Below, piece after piece: positions 7,387 through 16,156 of a stretch of DNA of 24,109 nt. Location of the stretch: NCBI GenBank assembly GCA_002433465.1, contig DJIE01000072.1:576-24684 (forward strand), read 5' to 3'. How positions within the stretch are numbered: position 1 is the stretch's first letter; each line of letters begins with the position of its first letter. This DNA is from Salinisphaera sp. UBA6602. GTDB lineage: Bacteria; Pseudomonadota; Gammaproteobacteria; Nevskiales; Salinisphaeraceae. The notes beneath the pieces are model-generated. The model was not told the origin of the DNA, made no database searches, and was given only the letters and a program-made list of their open reading frames with translations. The position numbers and the translations under genes are program-made.

Positions 7387-8799
7387 CTACGGGTTCCGTT
7401 TCGGCAGGGCGGCGCCTGCCCGTGCAGCCGCCGCGCGAACCTGGGCCGGCGCGGTGCCGCCGATATGGTCGCGTGCGGCCACCGAGCCTTCCAGCGTGAG
7501 CACTTCGTAGACGTCCTCGCCGATCGCCTGGGAAAACCCGCGCAGCGTGGCCAGGTCGAGATCGGCCAGGTCGCAGTCGGCGCCAATGGCGTGCTGCACG
7601 CTCTTGCCCACGATTTCATGCGCGTCGCGAAAGGCCACACCCTGTCGTACGAGATAGTCCGCCAGATCGGTTGCAGTCGAAAAGCCCTTGCGCGCGGCTT
7701 CGCGGCATACATCGGCGTGGACGGTGACATGCGGCATCATGTCGGCATACAGGGCCACGCTGTTCATGACCGTATCGACCACGTCGAAGATTGGTTCCTT
7801 GTCTTCCTGGTTGTCGCGGTTATAGGCCAGCGGTTGACCCTTCATGAGCGTGAGCAGGCTCACCAGGTGGCCGTTCACGCGTGCGGTCTTGCCGCGCACC
7901 AGTTCGGCCACGTCCGGGTTTTTCTTCTGCGGCATGATCGAGCTGCCGGTGCAGTAGCGATCCGGCAGATCGACGAAGCCGAACGCCGGGCTCATCCACA
8001 GGATCAGCTCTTCGGAATGGCGCGACAGATGCGTCATCGTAAGCGCCGCCGCCGAGACGAACTCGATCGCGAAATCGCGATCGGAGACGGCGTCCAGCGA
8101 ATTGTCGATCACGCTGTCGAAACCCAGCTCGGCCGCGACCATTTCGCGATCGATCGGAAAGGTGGTGCCGGCCAGAGCGGCGGCGCCCAGCGGCAGGCGG
8201 TTGACGCGTTTGCGGATATCGCGCAGGCGCTCGGTGTCGCGCGCCAGCATCGCTTCCCAGGCCAGCATGTGGTGGCCGAACGTTACCGGCTGGGCGACCT
8301 GCATATGCGTGAAGCCGGGCATGATGGTATCGGCCTCGCGCTCGGCCACGCCGACGAGTGCTGCGCGCAGGCGTTCGAGCTCGGCGACGAGCGCATCGAT
8401 GGCATCGCGCAGCCATAGCCGGATGTCGGTGGCGATCTGGTCGTTGCGGCTGCGCCCGGTGTGCAGTTTCTTGCCGAGCGCGCCGATATCCTCGGTCAGC
8501 CGCGCTTCGATGTTCATATGCACGTCTTCAAGGGCCGGGTCCCAGGCGAAATCGCCGGCGGCGATCCGGGCCTCGATGGCGCGCAGGCCGGCTTCGATCT
8601 CTTCGAACTCGCCGTCGGTGAGCACACCGACTTTCGAGAGCATGCGCGCATGGGCGATCGAGCCGCGAATATCGTGGCCGGCCAGGCGGGCATCGAAGGA
8701 AACGGACTCGGTAAACGCGGCCACCCGGGCATCCGGGCTTTCCGAAAAACGCCCGCCCCAGGTCTGATGGCCGGCGTTGTCGCTGCGGGTATTGCTCAT
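7387..8799 (-). CDS. argH: Argininosuccinate lyase
   Basis: Splits argininosuccinate into arginine and fumarate, the last step of arginine synthesis, in the cytoplasm as a tetramer. The 470 residues match the family length. Motifs in order: [11 protein letters not shown] near the start; [43 protein letters not shown], including the catalytic TH pair; the [13 protein letters not shown] loop; and the superfamily signature [12 protein letters not shown] with the catalytic serine. The frame is open much further upstream to 9171, but that would overlap the divergent kinase gene, and the extra residues look non-coding. ATG 8799 gives the standard N-terminus. A TATACT box lies about 50 bases upstream. 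The position beside the AlgZ/AlgR-like pair is conserved in Pseudomonas. Confidence 0.96.
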   Translation of the reverse strand: MSNTRSDNAGHQTWGGRFSESPDARVAAFTESVSFDARLAGHDIRGSIAHARMLSKVGVLTDGEFEEIEAGLRAIEARIAAGDFAWDPALEDVHMNIEARLTEDIGALGKKLHTGRSRNDQIATDIRLWLRDAIDALVAELERLRAALVGVAEREADTIMPGFTHMQVAQPVTFGHHMLAWEAMLARDTERLRDIRKRVNRLPLGAAALAGTTFPIDREMVAAELGFDSVIDNSLDAVSDRDFAIEFVSAAALTMTHLSRHSEELILWMSPAFGFVDLPDRYCTGSSIMPQKKNPDVAELVRGKTARVNGHLVSLLTLMKGQPLAYNRDNQEDKEPIFDVVDTVMNSVALYADMMPHVTVHADVCREAARKGFSTATDLADYLVRQGVAFRDAHEIVGKSVQHAIGADCDLADLDLATLRGFSQAIGEDVYEVLTLEGSVAARDHIGGTAPAQVRAAAARAGAALPKRNP

Positions 8800-8857
8800 G
8801 CGCTTGGCTCGTTGCTGCATCGATGGTCGCGACGCCTCGCATCGCGTTCGGCGCGCG

Positions 8858-8863
8858 AGTATA
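8858..8863 (-). promoter_or_regulatory. Candidate -10 box for argH
   Basis: The minus strand reads TATACT here, five of six bases of the sigma-70 -10 consensus, about 59 bases before the argH ATG. No convincing -35 is visible at 16-18 bp. It lies in the 163-bp divergent gap between argH and the kinase gene. Confidence 0.3.
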
Positions 8864-8962
8864 GCAATGCCGTATGCCGGCTCGGGGGTGTCGCGCCTTT
8901 TGCCGGCTTGTTGTCGCAGGCCAGCTGCGCAATGCTGTGGTTTGTCGATTCGAGCCTTTTCA

Positions 8963-10006
8963 ATGACGAGCGCGCGCGAAAACGTCGAATTTCTGCCCGA
9001 TTTCTGTACCGGCGCCCGCGTGCTTCGCGTGCTGGTGGTCTGCGAGGCGGTCGCGATCGTGCTTGCGCTGGGCGGCTCGCTCAGCGACGAACTGCCGCGA
9101 CGTTTTCTGCTGCTGTCGGTGTATATGCAGTGGATCGGCGTATGCAGCGCGGCCGCCCTGTGCCTGATCAAGCGCTATGCCAGCGGCATGTCGGCTCGCG
9201 GCATGGCCCTGCTGGCCTATCTGGTTTTATTGCTCGTTACGCTGTCGATCACCGAGATCACCTATGTGGCAGGGCGCTATTCGGGCTTTGCCCTGTTGCT
9301 CGAAGACGCCTCCCACGACGGCTTTCTGGCCCGGAGCGTGGGTATCTGCGCGGTCGTGTCGGCGCTCGCACTGCGTTATTTCTGGCTGCGATCGGCCTGG
9401 CAGACCCAGGCCCAGGCCGAGGTGCGCGCCCGGCTCGAGGCCCTGCAGGCCCGTATCGAGCCGCATTTTCTGTTCAACAGCCTCAACAGCGTGGCGGCGC
9501 TGATCGCGGTGCGCCCGGGCGATGCCGAAACCGCGCTTGAAGATCTGGCGTTGCTGTTGCGCGCCCGGCTGTCGGAACAGGGGCCGGCCGATGTCAGTCT
9601 GGCCGAGGAGATGACTCTGGTGAACGCCTATGTGGGGATCGAGTCGCTGCGCCTGGGCGAGCGTCTGCATATGGAAATCGACATCGCGCCGGCGGCCCGT
9701 GGTTGCCGGCTGCCGGCGCTGTCGCTCCAGCCGCTGGTGGAAAATGCGATCGGTCACGGCGTGGCGCGACTGCCCGCCGGCGGTACGGTAGCAATCACCG
9801 CGCAGCGCAAGGGCAACACGCTTGTGGTCGAGGTGTCGAACCCGATCTGTACGGATACCGCCACCGTGCCGGGCAACCGCCAGGCGATCGCCAATATTCG
9901 CAATCGGCTGGCGTTGCGATACGGTGATGCGGCCGTACTGCGGGTAGACGAGCAGCGGGACCGCTTCACGGTGGTGATGGTCGTGCCGCAGATGGCTGAA
10001 CATTAG
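8963..10006 (+). CDS. algZ: LytS/AlgZ-type membrane sensor histidine kinase
   Basis: A 347-residue sensor kinase, partner of the LytTR regulator 23 bases downstream. It has an AlgZ-like N-terminus ([20 protein letters not shown]), then four predicted membrane spans at about 20-40, 51-70, 81-101 and 123-141 with almost no periplasmic domain. A short coiled segment (148-164) leads to the His_kinase domain with phospho-acceptor H168 in [10 protein letters not shown]. The N-box is [10 protein letters not shown] (N261). The later ATP-lid region reads VSNPICTDT...[13 protein letters not shown] without the usual D-x-G motif, an oddity also known in the Pseudomonas FimS/AlgZ group. The frame is open up to 8777, but that part would overlap argH and is not AlgZ-like, so ATG 8963 is preferred. 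No ribosome site is evident. I use algZ by similarity and synteny. Confidence 0.85.
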   Translation: MTSARENVEFLPDFCTGARVLRVLVVCEAVAIVLALGGSLSDELPRRFLLLSVYMQWIGVCSAAALCLIKRYASGMSARGMALLAYLVLLLVTLSITEITYVAGRYSGFALLLEDASHDGFLARSVGICAVVSALALRYFWLRSAWQTQAQAEVRARLEALQARIEPHFLFNSLNSVAALIAVRPGDAETALEDLALLLRARLSEQGPADVSLAEEMTLVNAYVGIESLRLGERLHMEIDIAPAARGCRLPALSLQPLVENAIGHGVARLPAGGTVAITAQRKGNTLVVEVSNPICTDTATVPGNRQAIANIRNRLALRYGDAAVLRVDEQRDRFTVVMVVPQMAEH

Positions 10007-10029
10007 CGAACAGCGATGACAGGAACGAT

Positions 10030-10758
10030 ATGCGAATCGTGATCGTCGACGACGAACCGCTGGCCCGCGAACGCCTGCGCCGGATGATCGATGCCTTTCC
10101 CGGCTACGACGTCGTCGGTGAGGCCGGGGACGGCAGCAGCGCGGTCCACTGTGTCAACGAAACGGCTGCCGATACCGTTCTGCTCGATGTGCATATGCCG
10201 GGCATGGACGGGCTCCAGGTTGCACGTGAGCTTGCCGAGGCGGACGTACCGCCAGCGGTCATCTTCGTGACCGCGCACAGCGAGCACGCGCTTTCGGCAC
10301 ACAATAATCACGCGGCCGGCTATCTGCTTAAACCGGTGCGTCGCGACGACCTCGCGGCAGCCCTGGCGCGCGCACGCCAGCCCAGCCGTGCCCAGCTGGC
10401 CGCCCTGGACGGCGTAGTCACCGGCGACGGCCCCACCTATGTCAGTGCGCGTACCCGCGACGGCATCGAACGGGTGGCGGCGAGCGATATCCTCTATTTC
10501 TGGGCCGACCAGAAATACACCACCGTCTATCATATGCAGGGCGAACTGCTCATCGAGCAATCCCTGCTCGCCCTGGAACAGGCGCTGGGCGCGGCCTTCG
10601 TTCGCGTACATCGCAAGGCGCTGGTGGCCAAACGCCATATCACCGGCCTGCGCCTGGACGGCGAAGACGGGGCCACCCTGACCCTGCGCCATGTGCGCGA
10701 CCCGGTTCCAGTCAGCCGTCGCCGGCTGGCCGAGGTACGGGCCTTGATCGAGCGGTAG
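10030..10758 (+). CDS. algR: LytTR-family response regulator, AlgR-like
   Basis: A 242-residue DNA-binding regulator. The receiver domain (1-~118) has the acidic pocket D7-D8, phospho-acceptor D53 (LLDVHMPGMDG), T81 and K101 (LLKPV). A LytTR domain follows at about 140-240, with ISxILYFWADQKYTTVYH-like features and the FVRVHRKALVAKRHI segment typical of the fold. AGGAA lies 6 bases before ATG 10030. The gene is 23 bases behind the kinase and 54 bases ahead of hemC, so it may share transcripts with the haem genes. In Pseudomonas, AlgR controls alginate, type IV pili and other surface traits; whether this one does so here is not shown. A TAGAAT box overlapping the stop codon (10756-10761) might serve hemC. 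Confidence 0.9.
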   Translation: MRIVIVDDEPLARERLRRMIDAFPGYDVVGEAGDGSSAVHCVNETAADTVLLDVHMPGMDGLQVARELAEADVPPAVIFVTAHSEHALSAHNNHAAGYLLKPVRRDDLAAALARARQPSRAQLAALDGVVTGDGPTYVSARTRDGIERVAASDILYFWADQKYTTVYHMQGELLIEQSLLALEQALGAAFVRVHRKALVAKRHITGLRLDGEDGATLTLRHVRDPVPVSRRRLAEVRALIER

Positions 10759-10812
10759 AATCCACGATTTTCACGACCGCGCGACGTGTCGTCTCCAATA
10801 AGGCTTTTGTTC

Positions 10813-11733
10813 ATGTCCAAGACCCTGCGTATTGCCACCCGTCAGTCCCAGCTCGCGATGTGGCAGGCCGAACACGTCCAGGTGCGCCTGCAGACCGCGC
10901 TGCCCGAAGTCGACGTGGTGCTGCTGCCCATTCGCACCGAGGGCGATCGCGTACTCGACCGGCCGCTGGCCGAAATCGGCGGCAAGGGGCTGTTTCTCAA
11001 GGAACTCGAAGCGGCGATCGCGGCCGGCGAAGCAGATATGGCGGTGCACTCCATGAAAGACGTGCCGGCCGAACTGCCGCCGGGCTTCGCCCTGCCGACG
11101 GTGCTCGCGCCGGGCAGCCCGCTGGATGCGTTTGTCTCCAACCACTACGACACGCTGGAATCGCTGCCCGACGGCGCGCGCGTGGGCACGTCGAGCCTGC
11201 GCCGTGCGGCGATGATCAAGCACCTGCGCCCGGACCTGGAAATTCTGAGCCTGCGGGGCAACGTTCAGACCCGTCTGGCCAAGCTCGATCGCGGCGACTT
11301 CGATGCCATCGTGCTGGCCTGTGCCGGCCTCGAACGCCTGGAGCTGGCCTCGCGTATTGCCAGCGAACTGACGATCGAGCAAAGCCTGCCGGCGATCGGT
11401 CAGGGCGTTCTGGGGATCGAGATTCGTGCCGACGACGACGAAACCGCGGCCCATATCGCGGCCCTGGACGACGAATACACCCATATCCGGATCGACGCCG
11501 AGCGCGCGGTCAACGCCCGCCTGGAAGGCAGCTGTCATCTGCCTATCGCTGCCCATGCGGTCCATGATGGCCAGACACTGCGCCTGCGTGCCTGCGTGGG
11601 CAAGCCCGACGGCAGCGTGATGGTGCGCGACGAAATCAGCGGCCCGACCGGTGAAGCCGCCGAGCTTGGCCACCGGCTGGCGGACCGACTGCTGGCCGCG
11701 GGCGCCGACAAGATTCTTGCTGACCTGGGTTGA
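10813..11733 (+). CDS. hemC: Hydroxymethylbilane synthase (porphobilinogen deaminase)
   Basis: Joins four porphobilinogen molecules into hydroxymethylbilane in the cytoplasm, early in tetrapyrrole synthesis. The 306 residues match the family. Visible motifs are IATRQSQLAMWQAE at the start, RTEGDRVLDRPLAEIGGKGLF, the active-site aspartate in HSMKDVP (D83), GTSSLRRAAMI, LRGNVQTRLAKLD, and the dipyrromethane-cofactor cysteine C241 in LEGSCHLPIAAHA. The frame is open to 10786, but the family N-terminus and an AAGG about 10 bases upstream support ATG 10813. Its TGA stop overlaps the hemD ATG by one base (TGATG), which implies coupled translation. Confidence 0.97.
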   Translation: MSKTLRIATRQSQLAMWQAEHVQVRLQTALPEVDVVLLPIRTEGDRVLDRPLAEIGGKGLFLKELEAAIAAGEADMAVHSMKDVPAELPPGFALPTVLAPGSPLDAFVSNHYDTLESLPDGARVGTSSLRRAAMIKHLRPDLEILSLRGNVQTRLAKLDRGDFDAIVLACAGLERLELASRIASELTIEQSLPAIGQGVLGIEIRADDDETAAHIAALDDEYTHIRIDAERAVNARLEGSCHLPIAAHAVHDGQTLRLRACVGKPDGSVMVRDEISGPTGEAAELGHRLADRLLAAGADKILADLG

Positions 11734-12515
11734 TGAGTACGCCGCTGGCCGGCCAGACGATCTGGCTCACGCGGGCCGTGCACCAGAGCGCGGCCTGGGC
11801 GCGGTTGCTGGAACAGGCGGGGGCGACGGTCATCGTCGAGCCGCTGATGGCCATCGAGCCGACGGCCGATCGCCAAGCGGCCTATCGCGCACTGATGCAG
11901 GCAGTGACCGCCGATCGGGTCCTGGCCACCAGCACCAACGCGGTCGATGCCGCCTGGCAGCTCATGCCCGGCTTCGCGCCCGCCGGTCGCCTGTACGGCG
12001 TCGGCAATGCCAGCGCCCAGGCGCTGGAAGCCGCGGCCGGGCGCCCGGTCGAACGGCCGGCGGGGGCCTTCACCAGCGAAGGCCTGCTGGCCATGGACAC
12101 GCTTACCCGTGTCGAGGGGCTGGATATTGCCATCCTCTCCGGCGAAGGCGGGCGCGATCTGCTCGTCGACACGCTTAGCCAACGCGGTGCCCGAGTGCAC
12201 AAGATCGCGCTCTATCGGCGTTGCTGGCTGACACCGAGCGTCGAGCGCCTGGAGCGGATCGCCCGCCGTGCGGATGCGGTTATCGTGACCAGCGGCGAGG
12301 CGCTGGCGCATCTGTGCGATCTCGTGAACAAGCGCGCCTACGTCGACGTGCGGGCCGCTTTGGAACGCTGTCGGTTGGTGGCGCCAAGCGTGCGTGTGGT
12401 AAAACAGGCCGATCAACGCCTGAACTGGCAGCATGCGCCGTTGATCGTCGAACGCATCAGCGGCGAGGCCATCGTGGCCGCGCTTGCGCGGCAATCGACG
12501 GGCGACCGACAATAG
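11733..12515 (+). CDS. hemD: Uroporphyrinogen-III synthase
   Basis: Closes hydroxymethylbilane into uroporphyrinogen III with inversion of ring D. The 260 residues are normal for this fast-evolving family, which keeps few motifs. Seen here are IWLTRAVHQS at the start, LATSTNAVDAAW, YGVGNASAQALEAA, ILSGEGGRDLLVDTL, KIALYRRCW and ADAVIVTSGEALAHL, the expected two-lobed order. The ATG overlaps the hemC stop. A TTG directly upstream in frame (11730) is possible but less likely. The position between hemC and hemX makes the assignment firm. Confidence 0.93.
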   Translation: MSTPLAGQTIWLTRAVHQSAAWARLLEQAGATVIVEPLMAIEPTADRQAAYRALMQAVTADRVLATSTNAVDAAWQLMPGFAPAGRLYGVGNASAQALEAAAGRPVERPAGAFTSEGLLAMDTLTRVEGLDIAILSGEGGRDLLVDTLSQRGARVHKIALYRRCWLTPSVERLERIARRADAVIVTSGEALAHLCDLVNKRAYVDVRAALERCRLVAPSVRVVKQADQRLNWQHAPLIVERISGEAIVAALARQSTGDRQ

Positions 12516-12561
12516 CAGCCATCGCTACGGGCTATCGGCTACCGGGGGAATCCGCCACCAC

Positions 12562-14094
12562 ATGAGTGAAGAAAAGCGTAACGAAGCCCCTTCGAACAAG
12601 GGCGCTGACCAGAACAAGAGCGCGGCCAGCGCTTCCACATCGGCCAGTGCCAGCAGCGGCGCGTCCAAATCGGCGGCCAGCAAGCCGGCCGATAAAACGA
12701 CGGCTGGCCAGAGCGGCAAGAAACAAGCCGCATCGGGCGCGAACACATCCGGCGGGAGCGCCAAGACGGACGCGAGTTCGTCGAACGCGGCGAAAGGCAA
12801 TACCGCCGGCGCTGGCAAGACCGGCGCCTCGGCGACAAATCCCGGGGCGACGACCGCAGCGAGTACGGCCGCCGCCAAGCCGACTGGAAGCGGTGCGAGC
12901 ACCCCGAACCGCCCGGCCCGTGGCGCGCACAGCGGCAACGGCGGTGGCAAGCCGCCGATCATTGCCATCGTGGCGGTGGTAATCGCGCTCATCGCGCTGG
13001 TGATTTCCGGCTGGCTGCTCTACCGCGGCGAACAGCGGCTTGCCTCGGCCGATTCGCGCCTGGACACGGTCGAAAAGAGCGTGCAGTCGAGCGTGCAGGA
13101 CATCGTCATGCCGCGCCTTTCGCGATTCGATTCGCGACTGCAGTCGCTGGATGCCGATCTGGGCGATCTGGGCTCGCGTATCGACCGGCAGGGCCAGAAC
13201 CTGTCGGATATGCAGGCGTCGCTGGAAGCCACTCAGACCCAGCTCGCCGAACTGGCCGATGCGCGCAACGAAAGCGCCAGCCGGCTGCAGCTCGACCAGA
13301 TCGAATCGCTGCTGCGTGTCGCCAACCAGCGCGTACAGCTCTACGACGATCCGCAAGGCGCGGCGCGTGCGCTGGAAATGGCCAGCGATGCGATCGCGCG
13401 CAAGAACGACCCGCGCCTTTTCGATATTCGCGGCGAGATCGCCAACGAAGTGGCGGCCCTACAAGCGCTGCCATCGCCGGATATCGAAGGTCTGTCGCTG
13501 CAGCTTGCGGCCCTTATCGAACAGGTGCCCCAGCTGCCGCTGGATTCGAGCGTGCCCAGCGAATACGACAATCAGCAGAGTCAGGCCAAGGCCGCGGACG
13601 ACGAATCGAGCATGAGCTTCGACGAGTTCCAGTCGCAGTTCAGCCAAGGCTGGGATCACTTCAAGAATTCGGTGGGCGACGCGCTCTCCGGAATGATGAC
13701 CATCCGCCGCTCGGACGGTACCCAGCGCGCGTTGCTGCCCCCGGATCAGGCGTTCTTCTTGAACCAGAACCTGCAGCTGGAACTGCGCAGCGCACGGCTG
13801 GCCCTGCTCGAGCGCGATACCGAGAACTATCGCGAGAGCCTGGAAACCGCGCGTGAGTGGCTTGCGGATTATTACGATAGCGATGCCGCACCGGTCAGCC
13901 AGATGCGCGACCGACTCAACCAGATGAGCAACGTCAAGCTCGACTGGGATACGCCGGATATCTCGCGCAGTCTGGTTCTGCTCGAACAGCTCAAGTCGCG
14001 TCGTGGCGGCGGCTCTTCGGGCAGCAACGACAGCTCGAGCAATCAGGACAACGATGCTAGCGCCGGTGAGCAGACCGGCCAGGACGGTGCATGA
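12562..14094 (+). CDS. hemX: HemX-like membrane protein with coiled coil
   Basis: A single-pass inner-membrane protein of 510 residues that follows hemCD in many gammaproteobacteria. Its biochemical role is not settled. It is often labelled uroporphyrinogen-III C-methyltransferase, but no SUMT domain is present. Residues 10-130 are low-complexity Ala/Ser/Thr/Gly/Lys sequence, presumably cytoplasmic and unstructured. One membrane span is at about 132-154, followed by heptad-like periplasmic coiled coil to about 250. The HemX core comes next (RLQLDQIESLLRVANQRVQL and LLPPDQAFFLNQNLQLELRS), with an Asp/Ser/Gly/Asn-rich tail. ATG 12562 is chosen because upstream residues are not family-like; GGGGGA lies about 13 bases before it. 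The last bases overlap hemY (ATGA). Confidence 0.88.
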   Translation: MSEEKRNEAPSNKGADQNKSAASASTSASASSGASKSAASKPADKTTAGQSGKKQAASGANTSGGSAKTDASSSNAAKGNTAGAGKTGASATNPGATTAASTAAAKPTGSGASTPNRPARGAHSGNGGGKPPIIAIVAVVIALIALVISGWLLYRGEQRLASADSRLDTVEKSVQSSVQDIVMPRLSRFDSRLQSLDADLGDLGSRIDRQGQNLSDMQASLEATQTQLAELADARNESASRLQLDQIESLLRVANQRVQLYDDPQGAARALEMASDAIARKNDPRLFDIRGEIANEVAALQALPSPDIEGLSLQLAALIEQVPQLPLDSSVPSEYDNQQSQAKAADDESSMSFDEFQSQFSQGWDHFKNSVGDALSGMMTIRRSDGTQRALLPPDQAFFLNQNLQLELRSARLALLERDTENYRESLETAREWLADYYDSDAAPVSQMRDRLNQMSNVKLDWDTPDISRSLVLLEQLKSRRGGGSSGSNDSSSNQDNDASAGEQTGQDGA

Positions 14095-15281
14095 TGCGGC
14101 GTACGCTGCTGGCTTTCTGCCTATTCGTCATCCTCGGCATCGTGATCGCGCTGGTCTTTCGCGACCAGCAGGGCTATCTGCTGCTGTCGTTCGGCGGCTG
14201 GGAAGTAGAAACCTCGCTGCTGTTCGCGGTGGCCGCGCTGGTCGTGGCGATCGCGCTCGTGATCGGGCTGTGGAAGCTCATCGTCGCCGGCGTGCTGCTG
14301 CCGCGTTCGCTGCGCGAGCGTGTCGCCCGACGCCGTGAGCGCAAGGCACGCCATTCGCTCTACGACGGTCTGCAGCTGTTGCTGGAAGGGCGCTGGTCGC
14401 GCGCCGAGACCGAGCTGAGTCGTCTTGCCGACCGCCACGAAGCGCCGGGTCTGAATTATCTGCTCGCCGCCCGCGCGGCCCAGTTTCAGGGGCATGTCTC
14501 GGACCGCGATCGTTTTCTGGAGCTGGCCTCGTCCAAGAAGGGCGCGAGTGAACTTGCCGTGCTGCTGACCCAGGCCCAGCTGCAGATCCAGCAGGGCCAG
14601 AGTGCCGAGGCCATGGCCAGTCTGGCCCGGCTCTACCAGATGGAGCCCACGCACCCGCAGGTGCTTCAGCTCTACGCGGCGCAGTCGGCGAGCGTGGGCG
14701 ACTACAAGCAGCTGCGCGCGTTGGTGCCGTCGCTCTACAAGTACGGCGAGATGCCCACCGAGAATATCGATCGTTTGGCGGTGGATGCCTGGAATGACGA
14801 TCTCACCCACCATCAGCAAAAAGACGCGATCGCTCTGACCACCGCCTGGAAGCGCGTGCCCAAACGGCTGCGTTCCAAGCCGGGCATGGTCGAGCGCTAT
14901 GCCAAGCTCCTCAAGCTGGCCGGCGCGGACGAGCAGGCCGCGGACGTGATTCGCGACACGCTCAAGCACGAGTGGAGCGCGTCGCTGGCGCTGCTGTTCG
15001 GCGATCTGGAATGCGCTGACCGCACTGCACAGCTGGCCACGGTGGAGAACTGGCTCAAGCAGTACGGTGAAGAGCCCGAACTGTTGCTCGTGGCGGGCCG
15101 TCTGTGCCTGCGCAATCGCCTATGGGGCCGGGCGCGCAGCTATTTCGAGGCCAGCCAGAAGAATCAGTCGCGCCCCGATGCGCTGCTTGAGCTCGGCAGG
15201 TTGTTCGAGGAAATCAACGAAAAAGAGGAAGCGCGTTCGGCCTATCGTCGCGGCCTCGAACTGCGCGACGCGAACCGCTAG
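14091..15281 (+). CDS. hemY: HemY-like inner-membrane TPR protein
   Basis: A 396-residue membrane protein encoded after hemX in the gammaproteobacterial hem operon. It is unrelated to the Gram-positive protoporphyrinogen oxidase of the same name. Its function is uncertain; a scaffold or late haem-step role has been proposed. Two membrane spans lie at about 4-22 and 40-62, with the family segment LLLSFGGWEVETSLL between them. A soluble TPR-rich body follows: LEGRWSRAETELSRLADRHE, LNYLLAARAAQFQG, LTQAQLQIQQGQSAEAMASL, LLELGRLFEEINEKEEARSA. Starts are possible at 14091 or the adjacent ATG at 14094; both overlap the hemX stop, so translation is probably coupled. Confidence 0.9.
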   Translation: MMRRTLLAFCLFVILGIVIALVFRDQQGYLLLSFGGWEVETSLLFAVAALVVAIALVIGLWKLIVAGVLLPRSLRERVARRRERKARHSLYDGLQLLLEGRWSRAETELSRLADRHEAPGLNYLLAARAAQFQGHVSDRDRFLELASSKKGASELAVLLTQAQLQIQQGQSAEAMASLARLYQMEPTHPQVLQLYAAQSASVGDYKQLRALVPSLYKYGEMPTENIDRLAVDAWNDDLTHHQQKDAIALTTAWKRVPKRLRSKPGMVERYAKLLKLAGADEQAADVIRDTLKHEWSASLALLFGDLECADRTAQLATVENWLKQYGEEPELLLVAGRLCLRNRLWGRARSYFEASQKNQSRPDALLELGRLFEEINEKEEARSAYRRGLELRDANR

Positions 15282-15283
15282 GT

Positions 15284-16147
15284 TTGGCTTCGCATAGTCT
15301 GATCATCGGCTGCGGCGACACGGGTGTTCGTGTCGCCGCACGCGCGGTCGCTGCAGGCGATATCGTGACCGGCGTGGTGCGTAGCCCGGCCAGCGCCGCG
15401 AAGGTGCGCGCCGTGGGCGCACATGCGCTGACCCTCGATCTCGACACCGACGCCCTCGAATTGCCGGCCTGCGACCGGCTGTTCTATTTCGCCCCGCCCC
15501 CGCGCGAGGGCGATACCGATACGCGCATGGCGCGTGTACTGGCTGCCCTTCACGCTTCGCCGGCCTATACCGTTTATATCAGCACCAGCGGCGTCTATGG
15601 CGATTGCGGCGATGCCTGGGTGGACGAAACCCGGCCGGTGAACGCCGAAAGCGAACGGGCCAAGCGGCGCGTGGACGCCGAGCGTCAGATGCTCGACTTC
15701 TCGCCGCAGGCGCGTGTGCTGCGGGCCCCCGGCATCTACGGGCCGAACCGCCTGCCGGTGGCACGGGTACGCGAGGCCACGCCCATTCTCAACGATGAAG
15801 ACGGTGGCTGGAGCAACCGTATTCATATTGACGATCTGGCCGCTATCGCCTGGCTGGCCGGCACCCGCGTGCTCGACCACAATCTTTACAACGCCAGCGA
15901 TGGCCATCCGACCGGGCTCGGCATCTACTACGACACTCTGGCCGAGATGCTGGGTGTGGCCTCGCCGCCGCGTATTTCCTGGGCCGAGGCCGAGCAGCGC
16001 TTTTCGGCCATGCGGCTGTCGTTTCTGCGCGAATCCCGGCGCTTGAGCAACCAGCGCCTGCTCGACGATACCGGCTACGTGCTCGCCTTCGCGGATTTTC
16101 GCGACGGCCTGGCAGCCAGCCTCAAGGCCGAACCGCCGCTGGACTGA
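15284..16147 (+). CDS. Atypical SDR / YeeZ-like NAD(P)-binding protein
   Basis: A 287-residue Rossmann-fold protein of the extended short-chain dehydrogenase group, similar in layout to Escherichia coli YeeZ. The substrate is unknown. The dinucleotide site is LIIGCGDTGVRVA (residues 6-18), and YISTSGVYGDCGDAWVDE matches the S-T-S-x-V-Y-G segment of the group. The next part reads ESERAKRRVDAERQML, so the usual Y-x3-K catalytic pair is absent. RAPGIYGPNRLP and NRIHIDDLAAIAWLA follow. The only start that keeps the nucleotide-binding motif is TTG 15284, two bases after the hemY stop and without a strong ribosome site, which suggests translation coupled to hemY. It is convergent with the lipoprotein gene. 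Confidence 0.82.
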   Translation: MASHSLIIGCGDTGVRVAARAVAAGDIVTGVVRSPASAAKVRAVGAHALTLDLDTDALELPACDRLFYFAPPPREGDTDTRMARVLAALHASPAYTVYISTSGVYGDCGDAWVDETRPVNAESERAKRRVDAERQMLDFSPQARVLRAPGIYGPNRLPVARVREATPILNDEDGGWSNRIHIDDLAAIAWLAGTRVLDHNLYNASDGHPTGLGIYYDTLAEMLGVASPPRISWAEAEQRFSAMRLSFLRESRRLSNQRLLDDTGYVLAFADFRDGLAASLKAEPPLD

Positions 16148-16156
16148 ACGCCCGGC

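Noticed and set aside
8777..8962. N-terminal extension of the kinase to 8777
   Set aside because: Cys/Arg-rich residues overlapping argH; the AlgZ-like sequence begins at ATG 8963.
8800..9171. N-terminal extension of argH to 9171
   Set aside because: Would overlap the divergent kinase gene; the extra residues do not resemble ArgH, and the standard N-terminus starts at 8799.
12516..12561. Short imperfect direct repeats (ATCGCTACGGG / ATCGGCTACCGGG) before hemX
   Set aside because: Only two short copies differing by insertions; likely chance in this composition.
12562..14094. HemX as a uroporphyrinogen-III methyltransferase
   Set aside because: No tetrapyrrole methylase motifs are present; the label is a carry-over from fused or misnamed entries.
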